Shown: positions 55,742-63,919 of the stretch, one piece after another
Numbering within the stretch: position 1 is the first letter of the stretch
Layout of the letters: the number at the start of each line of letters is the position of its first letter
Source of the DNA: Desulfurivibrionaceae bacterium
Lineage (GTDB): Bacteria > Desulfobacterota > Desulfobulbia > Desulfobulbales > VMSU01
Length of the DNA: 64,000 nt
Direction: 5' to 3'
NCBI GenBank assembly: GCA_030145275.1
Contig: JAQYVV010000005.1
Location: 62,001-126,000 of the forward strand
The notes under the pieces: model-generated
Seen by the model: only the letters and a program-made list of their open reading frames with translations
What the model was told of the DNA's origin: nothing
Database searches by the model: none
Made by a program: the position numbers and the translations under genes

Positions 55742-55873
55742 TTAGTGCCTTATAACTGAAATCCTGTTACAAAAAACAGGTAGCGAAGACTCCGAGAATT
55801 CCAAAAAAGAACAATGCTCCCAATATGTTGCAGACCACTGTTAAGGCACTTATTTCCGGTTTATCCGGATTAG
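55742..55873 (+). repeat. R2 palindromic element, copy d, carrying a mini-insert
   Basis: Nearly identical to copy b (18828) except that 16 extra bases interrupt AAAAAAC/GAGAATTCC. It sits between comM and bioF. Confidence 0.9.
55778..55794 (+). repeat. Mini-insert H inside R2 copy d
   Basis: AGGTAGCGAAGACTCCG, a 17-base variant in the plus orientation. Copy b provides the empty site. Confidence 0.85.
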
Positions 55874-55937
55874 CGTAATAACCATTGGGTTTTTAAAACT
55901 TTCACCAATCGTCTCTCATAGCCGGCCATAATCTTCA

Positions 55938-57098
55938 ATGTCTCACTCAAAATTCTCTTTTATTCAGCGGGAACTTCTGCAAAGAAAATCCACCCATCAG
56001 TTCCGTAAACTGCAAAATGTACAGCCGTTAGCAAATGGGAAAATTTCCATTGATGGACGGGTCATGTATAATTTCTGCTCAAATGATTATCTTGGTCTGT
56101 CCAGGCATCCACTATTGCAAGAGCGAGCCCTGCAATTTGTTGAAAAATATGGGAATGGCGCCACCGCCTCACGACTGGTTTGCGGCAATTTATCATGCTA
56201 TGCCGAGGTGGAGGAAAAACTTGCCGCCCTCAAAGGCAGTGAGACTGCCTTGATTTTTAACTCAGGTTTTCAGGCAAACGTCTCGCTTCTTCCTGCCTTA
56301 ACGGATCGACATTCCTTGATTATTGCAGATAAACTCTGTCATAATAGTCTAGTTCAGGGGAGTCTTTTGAGTCGAGGTACCTTTTTACGCTATCGTCATA
56401 ACGATTTGGAGAATTTAACAGAGCTCCTGCGAAAGAATAGTACCAAGAAATATTCCAGGATATTTATCGTCACAGAATCAGTTTTCAGTATGGATGGTGA
56501 TCTCAGTGATATAGTGGCTTTGAAGGGATTGGCCGAAAAATATAATGCGATTTTGCTTATTGATGAGGCCCATGCCACTGGAGTTTTTGGTGAAAATGGG
56601 ATGGGGTTGACCTGCGGGATGGATGTTGACTTGGTTATGGGTACCTTTGGGAAGGCATGTGGTTCGTTTGGCGCCTATATAACTTGTTCTAAGGATATTG
56701 CTGATTATCTGATTAATTACTGTAGCGGCTTGATATACAGTACTGCCTTGCCTCCTTCAGTGCTTGGGGCAGTTGATGCCTCCCTTGATCTGATTCCTGG
56801 TATGATGCCCGAGAGGCAGTATCTTGCGGAAATATCCGCATATCTCCGTGATGCATTGAATAATCTCGGTTTTAATACTGGACAATCCAATAGCCAGATA
56901 ATTCCCGTGATCATCGGCTCTGAAAAAGAAACAATACAATTGTCTGAATGGCTTGCTGAGCATTCAATTCTTGCATCTGCTATTCGTCCTCCTACGGTGG
57001 ACAAAGGGAAAGCTCGAATCCGACTTACCCTTTCAGCCTTGCATACAAAAAAACATATTGATCATCTAATCCATGTCCTGCAAAAATGGCGGCAATAA
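55938..57098 (+). CDS. bioF: 8-amino-7-oxononanoate synthase
   Basis: PLP enzyme joining pimeloyl-ACP and L-alanine, the first ring-building step of biotin synthesis. 'NDYLGLSRHP', 'LLIDEAHATGVFG' and the PLP lysine in 'MGTFGKACGSFGAYI' are present. 386 residues. No obvious Shine-Dalgarno precedes ATG 55938. Its end overlaps the next gene by 26 bases. Confidence 0.94.
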   Translation: MSHSKFSFIQRELLQRKSTHQFRKLQNVQPLANGKISIDGRVMYNFCSNDYLGLSRHPLLQERALQFVEKYGNGATASRLVCGNLSCYAEVEEKLAALKGSETALIFNSGFQANVSLLPALTDRHSLIIADKLCHNSLVQGSLLSRGTFLRYRHNDLENLTELLRKNSTKKYSRIFIVTESVFSMDGDLSDIVALKGLAEKYNAILLIDEAHATGVFGENGMGLTCGMDVDLVMGTFGKACGSFGAYITCSKDIADYLINYCSGLIYSTALPPSVLGAVDASLDLIPGMMPERQYLAEISAYLRDALNNLGFNTGQSNSQIIPVIIGSEKETIQLSEWLAEHSILASAIRPPTVDKGKARIRLTLSALHTKKHIDHLIHVLQKWRQ

Positions 57099-57780
57099 CA
57101 TTAATATTTTATTTCAGCATGGCTGGGGTTTTGATAGAAATTGCTGGAATAAAATGGTCCCTCCTGATAAAAGGTTGAAGCTATTTTTTCCGGATAGGGG
57201 ATATTTTTCTTCTTACCGAAATGAATTAGATCTACCGGTAGAGGGGATTAATCTCCTTGTTTGCCATTCACTCGGTCTTCATCTTCTTCCCGAGACTCTT
57301 TTTACTAAATGTCAGGTCCTGGTGCTGATCGGATGTTTTCAGGCCTTCCATGCTGAAACTGAACTTGATGTGAGCATATCAAGAAAGTACGTCCGCAGCA
57401 TGTTGCAGGAGTTAGACGATAGGCCACGCAGGGTGCTCCAAAAATTTCATAAAAACTGCGGTTCTCGTCTTTTTCTTCATAAAGAGGAATGTATAAACAG
57501 GAAACTATTGATTGATGATCTACTTTTTTTAGATAGCAATCGTTTCAATTTAGATACAATAGGCGATATTCCCAGGGTTTTATTGTTACACGGAGTCAAA
57601 GACAAAATAGTACCAGTGCAAAGGAGCAGGGATATTGCAGCCAAACTGAAAAACGCCACTCTCGTCGAAGTTGAAAATGCCGGCCACGGTTTACCACTTA
57701 CCCATCCTAAAATGTGTTGGGATCTCATTAGTGAAACGCTTACGGACTCGGGGTATGCAATCTTGGGTGTACTTAATTGA
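57073..57780 (+). CDS. BioG/BioH-type pimeloyl-ACP methyl ester esterase
   Basis: 235-residue alpha/beta hydrolase. The nucleophile is in 'VCHSLGLH'; 'VKDKIVPV' and 'NAGHGLPLTHP' provide the Asp and His. 'ILFQHGWGFDRNCW' is typical of the BioG/BioH group. Its place between bioF and bioC indicates demethylation of pimeloyl-ACP methyl ester. The last 15 or so residues (TLTDSGYAILGVLN) come from a 57-bp sequence that also occurs after the chemoreceptor gene. Confidence 0.8.
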   Translation: MSCKNGGNNINILFQHGWGFDRNCWNKMVPPDKRLKLFFPDRGYFSSYRNELDLPVEGINLLVCHSLGLHLLPETLFTKCQVLVLIGCFQAFHAETELDVSISRKYVRSMLQELDDRPRRVLQKFHKNCGSRLFLHKEECINRKLLIDDLLFLDSNRFNLDTIGDIPRVLLLHGVKDKIVPVQRSRDIAAKLKNATLVEVENAGHGLPLTHPKMCWDLISETLTDSGYAILGVLN

Positions 57781-57788
57781 TCGCCAAC
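57732..57788 (+). repeat. R5 dispersed 57-bp repeat, copy 1
   Basis: TGAAACGCTTACGGACTCGG...ACTTAATTGATCGCCAAC. About 93% identical to 61823-61879 (4 mismatches by eye). It provides the C-terminal codons and stop of the BioG/BioH-type gene. Confidence 0.8.
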
Positions 57789-57830
57789 GTGAAAAGAATA
57801 TTTCACTGACACAATACCTTTTTTACCCCG

Positions 57831-58043
57831 AATCCGGATAAACCGGAAATAAGTACCTTAACAGTAGATGCAACACCTTTAAATGAATATACTTTTTTCA
57901 TTTCTTGCCACTCAGTTCAGTACCCCCTCGGAGTCTAACGCTTACCTGAAGGGTATAAAAAACACGAAAATGACTTATAAGGTACTAACACCCCACAAGG
58001 GGGTACTGAACTGAGTGGCAGAAATTCAGCGCTAAGGCACTAA
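57831..58043 (+). repeat. R2 composite element, copy e, carrying a mini-insert
   Basis: A complete subfamily II element (57831-57988) with a mini-insert at 57929, joined to the right half of a second R2 (57989-58043) that contains an empty CACCCCACAAGGGGGT site. It ends 7 bases before bioC. Confidence 0.87.
57929..57947 (-). repeat. Mini-insert E inside R2 copy e
   Basis: The minus strand reads AGGTAAGCGTTAGACTCCG (19 bases), identical to mini-insert F. Confidence 0.85.
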
Positions 58044-58050
58044 ATATAGA

Positions 58051-58839
58051 ATGGAACATATTATTAAAAAGCATATAGCCCGGACTTTTACTCGCTATTC
58101 CGATACCTATGATCAATATGCAAAACTGCAAAAATTAAGTGCAGGGTTTATATTTGAAAATATAGAAGAAATTATCTCCTCCATGCCTGTAGGTCCTGTG
58201 CTTGAAATTGGCTGTGGCTCAGGATTAGTAAGTGAGGAAATTGTTAAACGACTGCCCCAAAGAGATCTGGTTTTAATGGATATCTCAGCCGGCATGCTCA
58301 CAACATGCAGGAAAAGACTTAACGATGCCAGCTTAAATCATGCTGGGATACAGTATGTTGAAAATGATGCTGAAAAATTAAATGAACAAAATAAATACGC
58401 ACTTATTGTCTCGGGGTTGACCCTGCAGTGGTTTCATAATATTAGCGCAGGTGTGGAGAAAATTGTAAACGCTTTGCTGCCTGGTGGGATTTTTGTCTGT
58501 TCTTTTCTAGGAGAAGGCTCTTTTCTGGAATGGCAGGAGCAGTGTGAAAATAGCAAGGTTCCATGTACCTTGAATCCCTTGCCTGATTTTAATTTTATCA
58601 CTAAGAGGTTCAAGGAAGAAGTTAAAGATATTAGCTTTGCCCAAAACAGCCTGACTCTTTCATATCCATCTGTGCATGATTTTTTTGTTTCCCTCAAAAA
58701 AACAGGGACCGGAGTCAATGTCTCCGGTCAAAAAAATTCTCTTGCTGAAATGCGAAGATTGATAAGGGAGTGGGAGCAGACATCCCCGAATGGTGTGGAT
58801 GTTACCTGTAAAATAAACTGTCTGACAATTACCAGATAA
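58051..58839 (+). CDS. bioC: Malonyl-ACP O-methyltransferase
   Basis: SAM methyltransferase that masks malonyl-ACP to start pimelate synthesis. The SAM motif 'VLEIGCGSGLVSEEI' lies near residue 50, and the N-terminal 'ARTFTRYSDTYDQYAKLQ' matches the BioC start. 262 residues. The only bases between the R2 element and the ATG are ATATAGA, so no normal Shine-Dalgarno is available. The R2 element probably interrupted a biotin operon. Confidence 0.92.
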   Translation: MEHIIKKHIARTFTRYSDTYDQYAKLQKLSAGFIFENIEEIISSMPVGPVLEIGCGSGLVSEEIVKRLPQRDLVLMDISAGMLTTCRKRLNDASLNHAGIQYVENDAEKLNEQNKYALIVSGLTLQWFHNISAGVEKIVNALLPGGIFVCSFLGEGSFLEWQEQCENSKVPCTLNPLPDFNFITKRFKEEVKDISFAQNSLTLSYPSVHDFFVSLKKTGTGVNVSGQKNSLAEMRRLIREWEQTSPNGVDVTCKINCLTITR

Positions 58840-58940
58840 AGCATATTTATTACCACGAAACACACGAAAAGAAAAGAGTTGAAAAATTCGTGTATCATGA
58901 GTGTTTCTTACCCTCAAGGGCATAAATGGTTGAATGAAAA

Positions 58941-59591
58941 ATGGTAGAACACATGGCTAAGGCCAAACATTTATTTATTACAGGAACAGATACGGGTGTA
59001 GGGAAAACCGTGGTGTCTGCCATCTTGACCGCAGGAATGGGCGCAAGTTATTGGAAACCGATTCAATGCGGCCTTGAGGAGCAAACGGATACCGAATTTG
59101 TTCGGGAGGTAACAGGACTATCTGACCAATATTTTCACCCGGAGGCATATAGATTAGCTCAACCTCTTTCTCCCCATGCTGCCGCCGAAATAGATAATGT
59201 TAAAATTGATTTGGGCAGAATTTGTCCCCCTGAAAAATGTCTCAGAGGAGCTCTGATAGTTGAGGGCGCTGGAGGGATTATGGTGCCGCTCAACCAGGAA
59301 GATTTCATGATTGATTTAATGAAAAAGTTGAATATGCCGGTTTTGTTGGTGGCTCGGAGTACGTTGGGTACAATTAATCACACACTTTTATCTCTTCAGG
59401 CATTACGAGGTCGTGGACTTGAGGTTCTTGGTGTTGTGATGAACGGTCCTAGAAACAGGGGGAATAAAAAAGCCCTGGAAAAATACGGTAAAACAAAAGT
59501 GTTGGCAGAAATCGAGCCTATTGCAGACATGACATCAGTTGATTTGACTGGAAAATTTAAGGAATGTTTCTGCAAAGATATGCCCAAGTAG
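58941..59591 (+). CDS. bioD: Dethiobiotin synthetase
   Basis: ATP-dependent ring closure of DAPA with CO2. The P-loop 'GTDTGVGKTVVSA' is near residue 15; 'VEGAGGIMVPL' and 'VARSTLGTINHTLLSLQAL' are typical. ATG 58941 or 58953 are both possible. 216 residues, normal. bioA and bioB are not in the window. Confidence 0.94.
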   Translation: MVEHMAKAKHLFITGTDTGVGKTVVSAILTAGMGASYWKPIQCGLEEQTDTEFVREVTGLSDQYFHPEAYRLAQPLSPHAAAEIDNVKIDLGRICPPEKCLRGALIVEGAGGIMVPLNQEDFMIDLMKKLNMPVLLVARSTLGTINHTLLSLQALRGRGLEVLGVVMNGPRNRGNKKALEKYGKTKVLAEIEPIADMTSVDLTGKFKECFCKDMPK

Positions 59592-59645
59592 AGGTCTTTT
59601 TAGTGCCTTAGCGCTGAATTTCTGCCACTCAGTTCAGTACCCCCT

Positions 59646-59664
59646 CGGAGTCTAACGCTTACCT
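59646..59664 (-). repeat. Mini-insert F inside R2 copy f
   Basis: The minus strand reads AGGTAAGCGTTAGACTCCG. The empty site in copy c reads CCCCTCAAGGGGG; here the same flanks enclose the insert. Confidence 0.88.
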
Positions 59665-59747
59665 GAGGGGTGTAAAAAACACGGAATGCTTAAAAGTATT
59701 TTGAAATAAACATGTTACACTCTACTGTTAAGGCACTTATACCCCCT

Positions 59748-59766
59748 CGGAGTCTGACGCTTACCT
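59748..59766 (-). repeat. Mini-insert G
   Basis: The minus strand reads AGGTAAGCGTCAGACTCCG. The empty counterpart is AACACCCCACAAGGGGG at 57987-58003 in copy e. Confidence 0.87.
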
Positions 59767-59965
59767 GTGGGGTGTTAGAAAGTTTATGACAGACAAAGCA
59801 TATAACCTAAAATAGGCAAAATACTGTTAAATATTATAGTTTGATTTATTAATAAATAACCGGTATTACTACCAGTTCAAGAAGTCCTGGGACTGGTGTT
59901 TTTTTTCATTGGTGCTCGGTTAAGAAATTGCATTGAAAACTTATGTTGATTCGAGCTCTATAAAT

Positions 59966-59998
59966 CGTCATCCCGGTATGTTTTTAACCGGGATCCAG
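59966..59998 (-). repeat. R4 palindromic repeat, copy 8
   Basis: CGTCATCCCGGTATGTTTTTAACCGGGATCCAG. Inverted partner of the next copy, 22 bases away. Confidence 0.87.
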
Positions 59999-60020
59999 GA
60001 AATACTACCAAGCGTAGAAT

Positions 60021-60054
60021 CTGGATTCCAGCTAAAAACATGCTGGAATGACGA
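60021..60054 (+). repeat. R4 palindromic repeat, copy 9
   Basis: CTGGATTCCAGCTAAAAACATGCTGGAATGACGA, an uninterrupted copy. Confidence 0.88.
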
Positions 60055-60219
60055 GCATTGGACTGTAAACATAGGTGAACAAACTACCGCAAAATCCTAA
60101 CCGGACACTGCTAGTTTTTTTGTGTTTCCATTCTCAGGTTTTATTTTATCCTGGATAAAATGAATATTAACCTTGTGTATTTGACTTAGGGTAGTTTTTT
60201 CGCAACTGGAGGAATATCT

Positions 60220-61818
60220 ATGTCCCAAATGACCATTGGCAAAAGAATAACCTTAGCTTTTGGTGTTATAATAGCATTGCTTTTTATCCTTGTTGTGGCA
60301 ATGAAATTTGGCATTAATGGTATTGTCTCAAATGCAGAGCAGGTAATTGAAGGAAGCGAACTGGATCGCAATCTTGCCCAGGCTGAAATTGACCATTTGA
60401 ATTGGGTCTCGGCAGTGAGCCGTCTATTTACTGATACGAATACCAGAGAGTTAAAGGTTCAAAAGGATGACCGTAAATGTGGTTTTGGTCAGTGGCTTTA
60501 TGGTGAGGGACGAAAAGAGGCCGAAATATTTATACCTGAAACTTCCAAATTGTTAAAAAAGATCGAGGCAGCCCACAAGAGATTGCATGCCTCAGCCATT
60601 AAAATTCAAGATGCAGATAACGCAAAAACTATTTACGCACAGGAAACTGTTTCCGCTCTTACGGAAGTTCAGGGAATAATTGCTCAATTAAGGAAACTTG
60701 CTAAAGAAAAAAATATCATGAACGAAGAAATCATGATTGATTCAGCAAAAAAGACCGAGTTGTTTAGCCTTATCATTGGCCTCTTAGCAATTTTTGTTTG
60801 TATATTGCTGAGCTTTCTGACCTCTCGCAATATTATCAAGGTTCTTAAGGATGTAGCAGGGCGGCTTGGGGTTGGAGCCCACCAGATAGCAGCTGCTTCA
60901 AGTCAAATTACCTCATCCAGTCAATCTCTTGCTAATGGCGCTTCCAGCCAAGCTGCATCTCTTGAGGAAACCTCAGCTTCCCTTGAGGAAATGGCGGCAA
61001 TGTCCAGTCAAAATTCAGATAATGCAGGCCAGGCCGACAGTCTTATGAAAGAGGCGGCTCAAGTTATTACTGGCGCAGATGATTCCATGGGGAAACTGAC
61101 TGTGTCGATGCAAGAAATTTCATCAGCCAGCGCTGAAACTCAAAATATAGTGAAGACCATTGATGAAATCGCTTTTCAAACTAACCTGTTGGCACTGAAC
61201 GCCGCAGTAGAAGCTGCCAGGGCCGGAGAAGCCGGAGCCGGATTTGCGGTAGTGGCGGACGAGGTCCGGAATTTGGCTATGCGAGCAGCTGAGGCTGCAA
61301 AAAACACATCAACACTCATAGATGGTACCGTGGCAAAAATAAATACAGGAGAAAACCTGCTTAACGAAACAAGTGATAAATTCCAAACAACCACTGAAGC
61401 TGTTAAAAAGGTAAGCAGTTTGATTGGTGAAATAGCCACCGCCTCAAATGAACAAAATCAGGGCGTCAGTCAGGTTAATAGCGCAGTGGTCGAAATAGAC
61501 TCAGTAACCCAGGATACCGCAGCCAATGCCGAGGAATCTGCAAGTGCTTCAGAGGAGTTAAACTCCCAGGCTGTCATAATGGAGGAAATTGTAACGGAGT
61601 TGCAGATACTTGTGGGGCAAACTGGATCAAAGATAAAGAGACTAGATAAAACACCAAGAAGACCCATCGTAAAGGAAAAACAGACCCCCTCGACTATCTC
61701 GCCACCTAGGCAAAAGGTGGTGAAAGCACTACCTGTTTCGCCTACTCCTGTAAAGAAGAAAAAAGTGGTACCAGAAGAAATTATTCCAATGGGTGAGGAT
61801 GAGTTTGAAGACTTTTAA
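60220..61818 (+). CDS. Methyl-accepting chemotaxis protein with CZB-like sensor domain
   Basis: 532 residues. TM1 (about 10-32) and TM2 (about 183-206) bracket an external domain that carries the chemoreceptor zinc-binding pattern: 'HLNWVSAV', '[10 protein letters not shown]' and 'AHKRLHASA'. CZB domains bind zinc and are often cytoplasmic; here the domain lies between the membrane segments. The signalling hairpin tip '[35 protein letters not shown]' is intact. A Pro/Lys-rich tail ends 'MGEDEFEDF'. GGAGG lies 8 bases before the ATG. No other chemotaxis gene is adjacent. Confidence 0.92.
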   Translation: MSQMTIGKRITLAFGVIIALLFILVVAMKFGINGIVSNAEQVIEGSELDRNLAQAEIDHLNWVSAVSRLFTDTNTRELKVQKDDRKCGFGQWLYGEGRKEAEIFIPETSKLLKKIEAAHKRLHASAIKIQDADNAKTIYAQETVSALTEVQGIIAQLRKLAKEKNIMNEEIMIDSAKKTELFSLIIGLLAIFVCILLSFLTSRNIIKVLKDVAGRLGVGAHQIAAASSQITSSSQSLANGASSQAASLEETSASLEEMAAMSSQNSDNAGQADSLMKEAAQVITGADDSMGKLTVSMQEISSASAETQNIVKTIDEIAFQTNLLALNAAVEAARAGEAGAGFAVVADEVRNLAMRAAEAAKNTSTLIDGTVAKINTGENLLNETSDKFQTTTEAVKKVSSLIGEIATASNEQNQGVSQVNSAVVEIDSVTQDTAANAEESASASEELNSQAVIMEEIVTELQILVGQTGSKIKRLDKTPRRPIVKEKQTPSTISPPRQKVVKALPVSPTPVKKKKVVPEEIIPMGEDEFEDF

Positions 61819-61822
61819 TGTC

Positions 61823-61879
61823 TGAAACACTTACGGACTAGGGTTATGCAATCTTGGGTGTACTTAATTGATCGCTAAC
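61823..61879 (+). repeat. R5 dispersed 57-bp repeat, copy 2
   Basis: A near-copy of the end of the BioG/BioH-type gene, located 4 bases after the chemoreceptor stop. Here it is noncoding. Confidence 0.8.
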
Positions 61880-61886
61880 CACACCA

Positions 61887-63581
61887 TTAAGCGTACTTTT
61901 CAACGAAGCACTGTTCCGCCTCAACGGTGCCTATCAGAATAAGTTCATCATCTTGTTTTAAAATTACGTATGGATCAGGACTAAGTAACATCTTTTCTAA
62001 GGTTGTGATGGCAATGACACTACAGCCGGTTTCATTACGTATCTTGGTTTCAATCAGAGTTTTTCCAATAATGGATGAGGGAACCGGGACTCTGAAGACA
62101 CTTAAGCCCTCAAGGGCCATAAGTACCTCTTCTGGTTTGAGATGGTTTAGAATGGTGTTGGCTCCAAGAGAGGCATATGACATAACAAGATCAGCGCCAG
62201 CTCGGTGCAGCTTGGAAACTGTACTCTCATTTGTGGCCCTGGCTATAATTTGAATATCGGGCCGCAACTGCCTACAGTAAATGGTCAGATAGATATTGAT
62301 GGCATCATTGTGGGTCGTGATAATTACAGATCGGGCGTTTTTAATTCCGGCCTTGTGCAGGGTGCCGAGATCTGCGGCATTGCCTTGGATTGAGTATTTG
62401 TTGCCTTTTACCACATTTGGGCTCTTTTCTATTATCCGGTAATCGATATTCCTTTCGGTTAAAGAAGAAGCTGCAGCCCGTCCGACTCTTCCTCCTCCTA
62501 AAATAAGAACCGGAACATCAGCATTTTGCTTGGAGCAAAAGAAGCCGAACTTATTTTCATATTTTTGTAGCTGTTCTGTTGATCCAGCAAGCATCAGTAC
62601 CGTTGTTGAGTTAATTTTTAAATCAGGTGTGGGGGCAACAAATTTACCTCTTTCCCAAACTCCAACAACGGTTACACCTGTTTTTTCTCGAAGCCGTGTT
62701 TTTGCAAGAATTTTCCCTTCTAGTACCGTTCGCATAGCTGGGGCTTCTGCGATAAGAAGTTCTTTGTATTTCCAGATAATGTTTGCCCCCATTCCGCCGC
62801 CAATAGTCCTGCGTCCAAGGGCCTGGCCTAGCATATCCATAAACTGGAAGACATGGGTGTTGCCTGAATATTTTAGAATATCTACAGAGTGTTTGTGGTC
62901 AGCATTGGTAACAATAGGGACAGTTTCAGATATCTCTCTGACCGTAAATGAGATGTTGGTATTGGTCATATCATCATTTGTAATCACCACGAGAGCGGCA
63001 TTCTCAATACGTAGACGTTTGTATGTCTCAGGGGCGCCATAGTCACCAAGCATTACATTATAGCCTAAGTCACTAATTTCGAGGGCGGTCTGCAACTCAG
63101 GTGCTAAAATTACATAATCGTGTTTTTGCTGTTCTAGTTTTCGGATTAAATTCTTGGTAATCGGGTCCAGGTTGGTTAACACCACATGACCGCTGGTACC
63201 CTCAGGTAATTCTCTGGGGGCACGTGCCTTCTCTTGGGCGACGAGCCAAGGTTCGTAAAAAAATTGAATAAATGTAAAAGGAAGCATGATGAGGAGAAAA
63301 ACAATACCTGAGACAAGGACAATGGTGGAAAAAAAGAGGCCAAAGTCGGTTGAAAAGGTGATGTCTCCAAAACCAAGGGTGGACATGACAGTCAACGTCC
63401 AGTAAACCCCGGTGAACCAACTGTATGAGCGGCCCTCCCAAAGCATGATAATATGGAAAATAATACTGTAGATGCTAATAAGAACAGCAAGGAAGAGAAA
63501 AAACTTGAGAAGAAGTAAGACGTTTCTCTGGGTAGTTCTGTTGTGAAAAAAATAGATAAGTTGTGTGGGTATATATTTCAT
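61887..63581 (-). CDS. Potassium channel with two TrkA-type RCK regions
   Basis: ATG 63581 (MKYIPTQLIYFF) is chosen; the track start at 63629 uses codons from an R1 repeat. 564 residues. A two-helix pore with filter 'TLGFGD' (GFGD variant) near residue 75 is followed by two Rossmann TrkA-N domains ('GHVVLTNLDPITKNLIRKL' and 'VPVLILGGGRVGRAAASSL') and a final TrkA-C domain ('FRVPVPSSIIGKTLIETKIRNETGCSVIAI'). The tandem arrangement in one chain resembles gating rings of calcium- or nucleotide-regulated channels. Ion selectivity is inferred from the filter. Confidence 0.88.
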   Translation of the reverse strand: MKYIPTQLIYFFHNRTTQRNVLLLLKFFLFLAVLISIYSIIFHIIMLWEGRSYSWFTGVYWTLTVMSTLGFGDITFSTDFGLFFSTIVLVSGIVFLLIMLPFTFIQFFYEPWLVAQEKARAPRELPEGTSGHVVLTNLDPITKNLIRKLEQQKHDYVILAPELQTALEISDLGYNVMLGDYGAPETYKRLRIENAALVVITNDDMTNTNISFTVREISETVPIVTNADHKHSVDILKYSGNTHVFQFMDMLGQALGRRTIGGGMGANIIWKYKELLIAEAPAMRTVLEGKILAKTRLREKTGVTVVGVWERGKFVAPTPDLKINSTTVLMLAGSTEQLQKYENKFGFFCSKQNADVPVLILGGGRVGRAAASSLTERNIDYRIIEKSPNVVKGNKYSIQGNAADLGTLHKAGIKNARSVIITTHNDAINIYLTIYCRQLRPDIQIIARATNESTVSKLHRAGADLVMSYASLGANTILNHLKPEEVLMALEGLSVFRVPVPSSIIGKTLIETKIRNETGCSVIAITTLEKMLLSPDPYVILKQDDELILIGTVEAEQCFVEKYA

Positions 63582-63611
63582 GATGAGGTGAAAATATTTC
63601 AGTTGTTTTTC

Positions 63612-63764
63612 GTAAATATTCGGCAACACTCCAGATTCGCCCGATCAGGCTGACTCACGTAGAGCTACTACGCTTCGCCAACCTGATCGAACAAATCTGA
63701 AGCGTTGTCAAACATTTACATTTTGTTGGTTGTTGTTGTTTTCAAGTGTTAGTCGAATATTTAC
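63612..63764 (-). repeat. R1 element, copy d, with extension (channel-gene leader)
   Basis: Core 63612-63719, extension 63720-63764 ending AGTCGAATATTTAC. The minus orientation is sense for the channel gene, whose start is 30 bases away. Confidence 0.87.
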
Positions 63765-63808
63765 GGTTTTTCTCTGGGGAAAAAAATTTGTTTAGTAACG
63801 GTGAATCT

Positions 63809-63917
63809 CGTAACTGTTCAGATGTGCTTCAGATGTGCTCGATTAGGCTTTTCAGCCATACATTAGTATGCTGCAAGGCCTAGTCGGGCGCAGGTGGAGT
63901 ACAGCTGGACAGTTACG
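63809..63917 (+). repeat. R1-like palindrome, copy e (divergent subfamily)
   Basis: CGTAACTGTTCAGATGTGCTTCAGATGTGCTCGATTAGGC and an inverted partner ending GGACAGTTACG. It shares the length and arm plan with R1f and lies 2 bases from the stop codon of the last gene. Confidence 0.8.
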
Positions 63918-63919
63918 TG

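Larger units (their letters stand above)
59600..59778 (-). repeat. R2 element, copy f, with two mini-inserts
   Basis: A complete subfamily II element (59600-59740) with mini-insert F, immediately followed by half of another element (ACCCCCT...GGGGTGTT) with mini-insert G. It follows bioD. Confidence 0.9.

Noticed and set aside
58855-58930. Possible R2 fragment before bioD (ACCCTCAAGGGCA)
   Set aside because: Only a short stretch resembles the R2 loop; the terminal repeats are missing.
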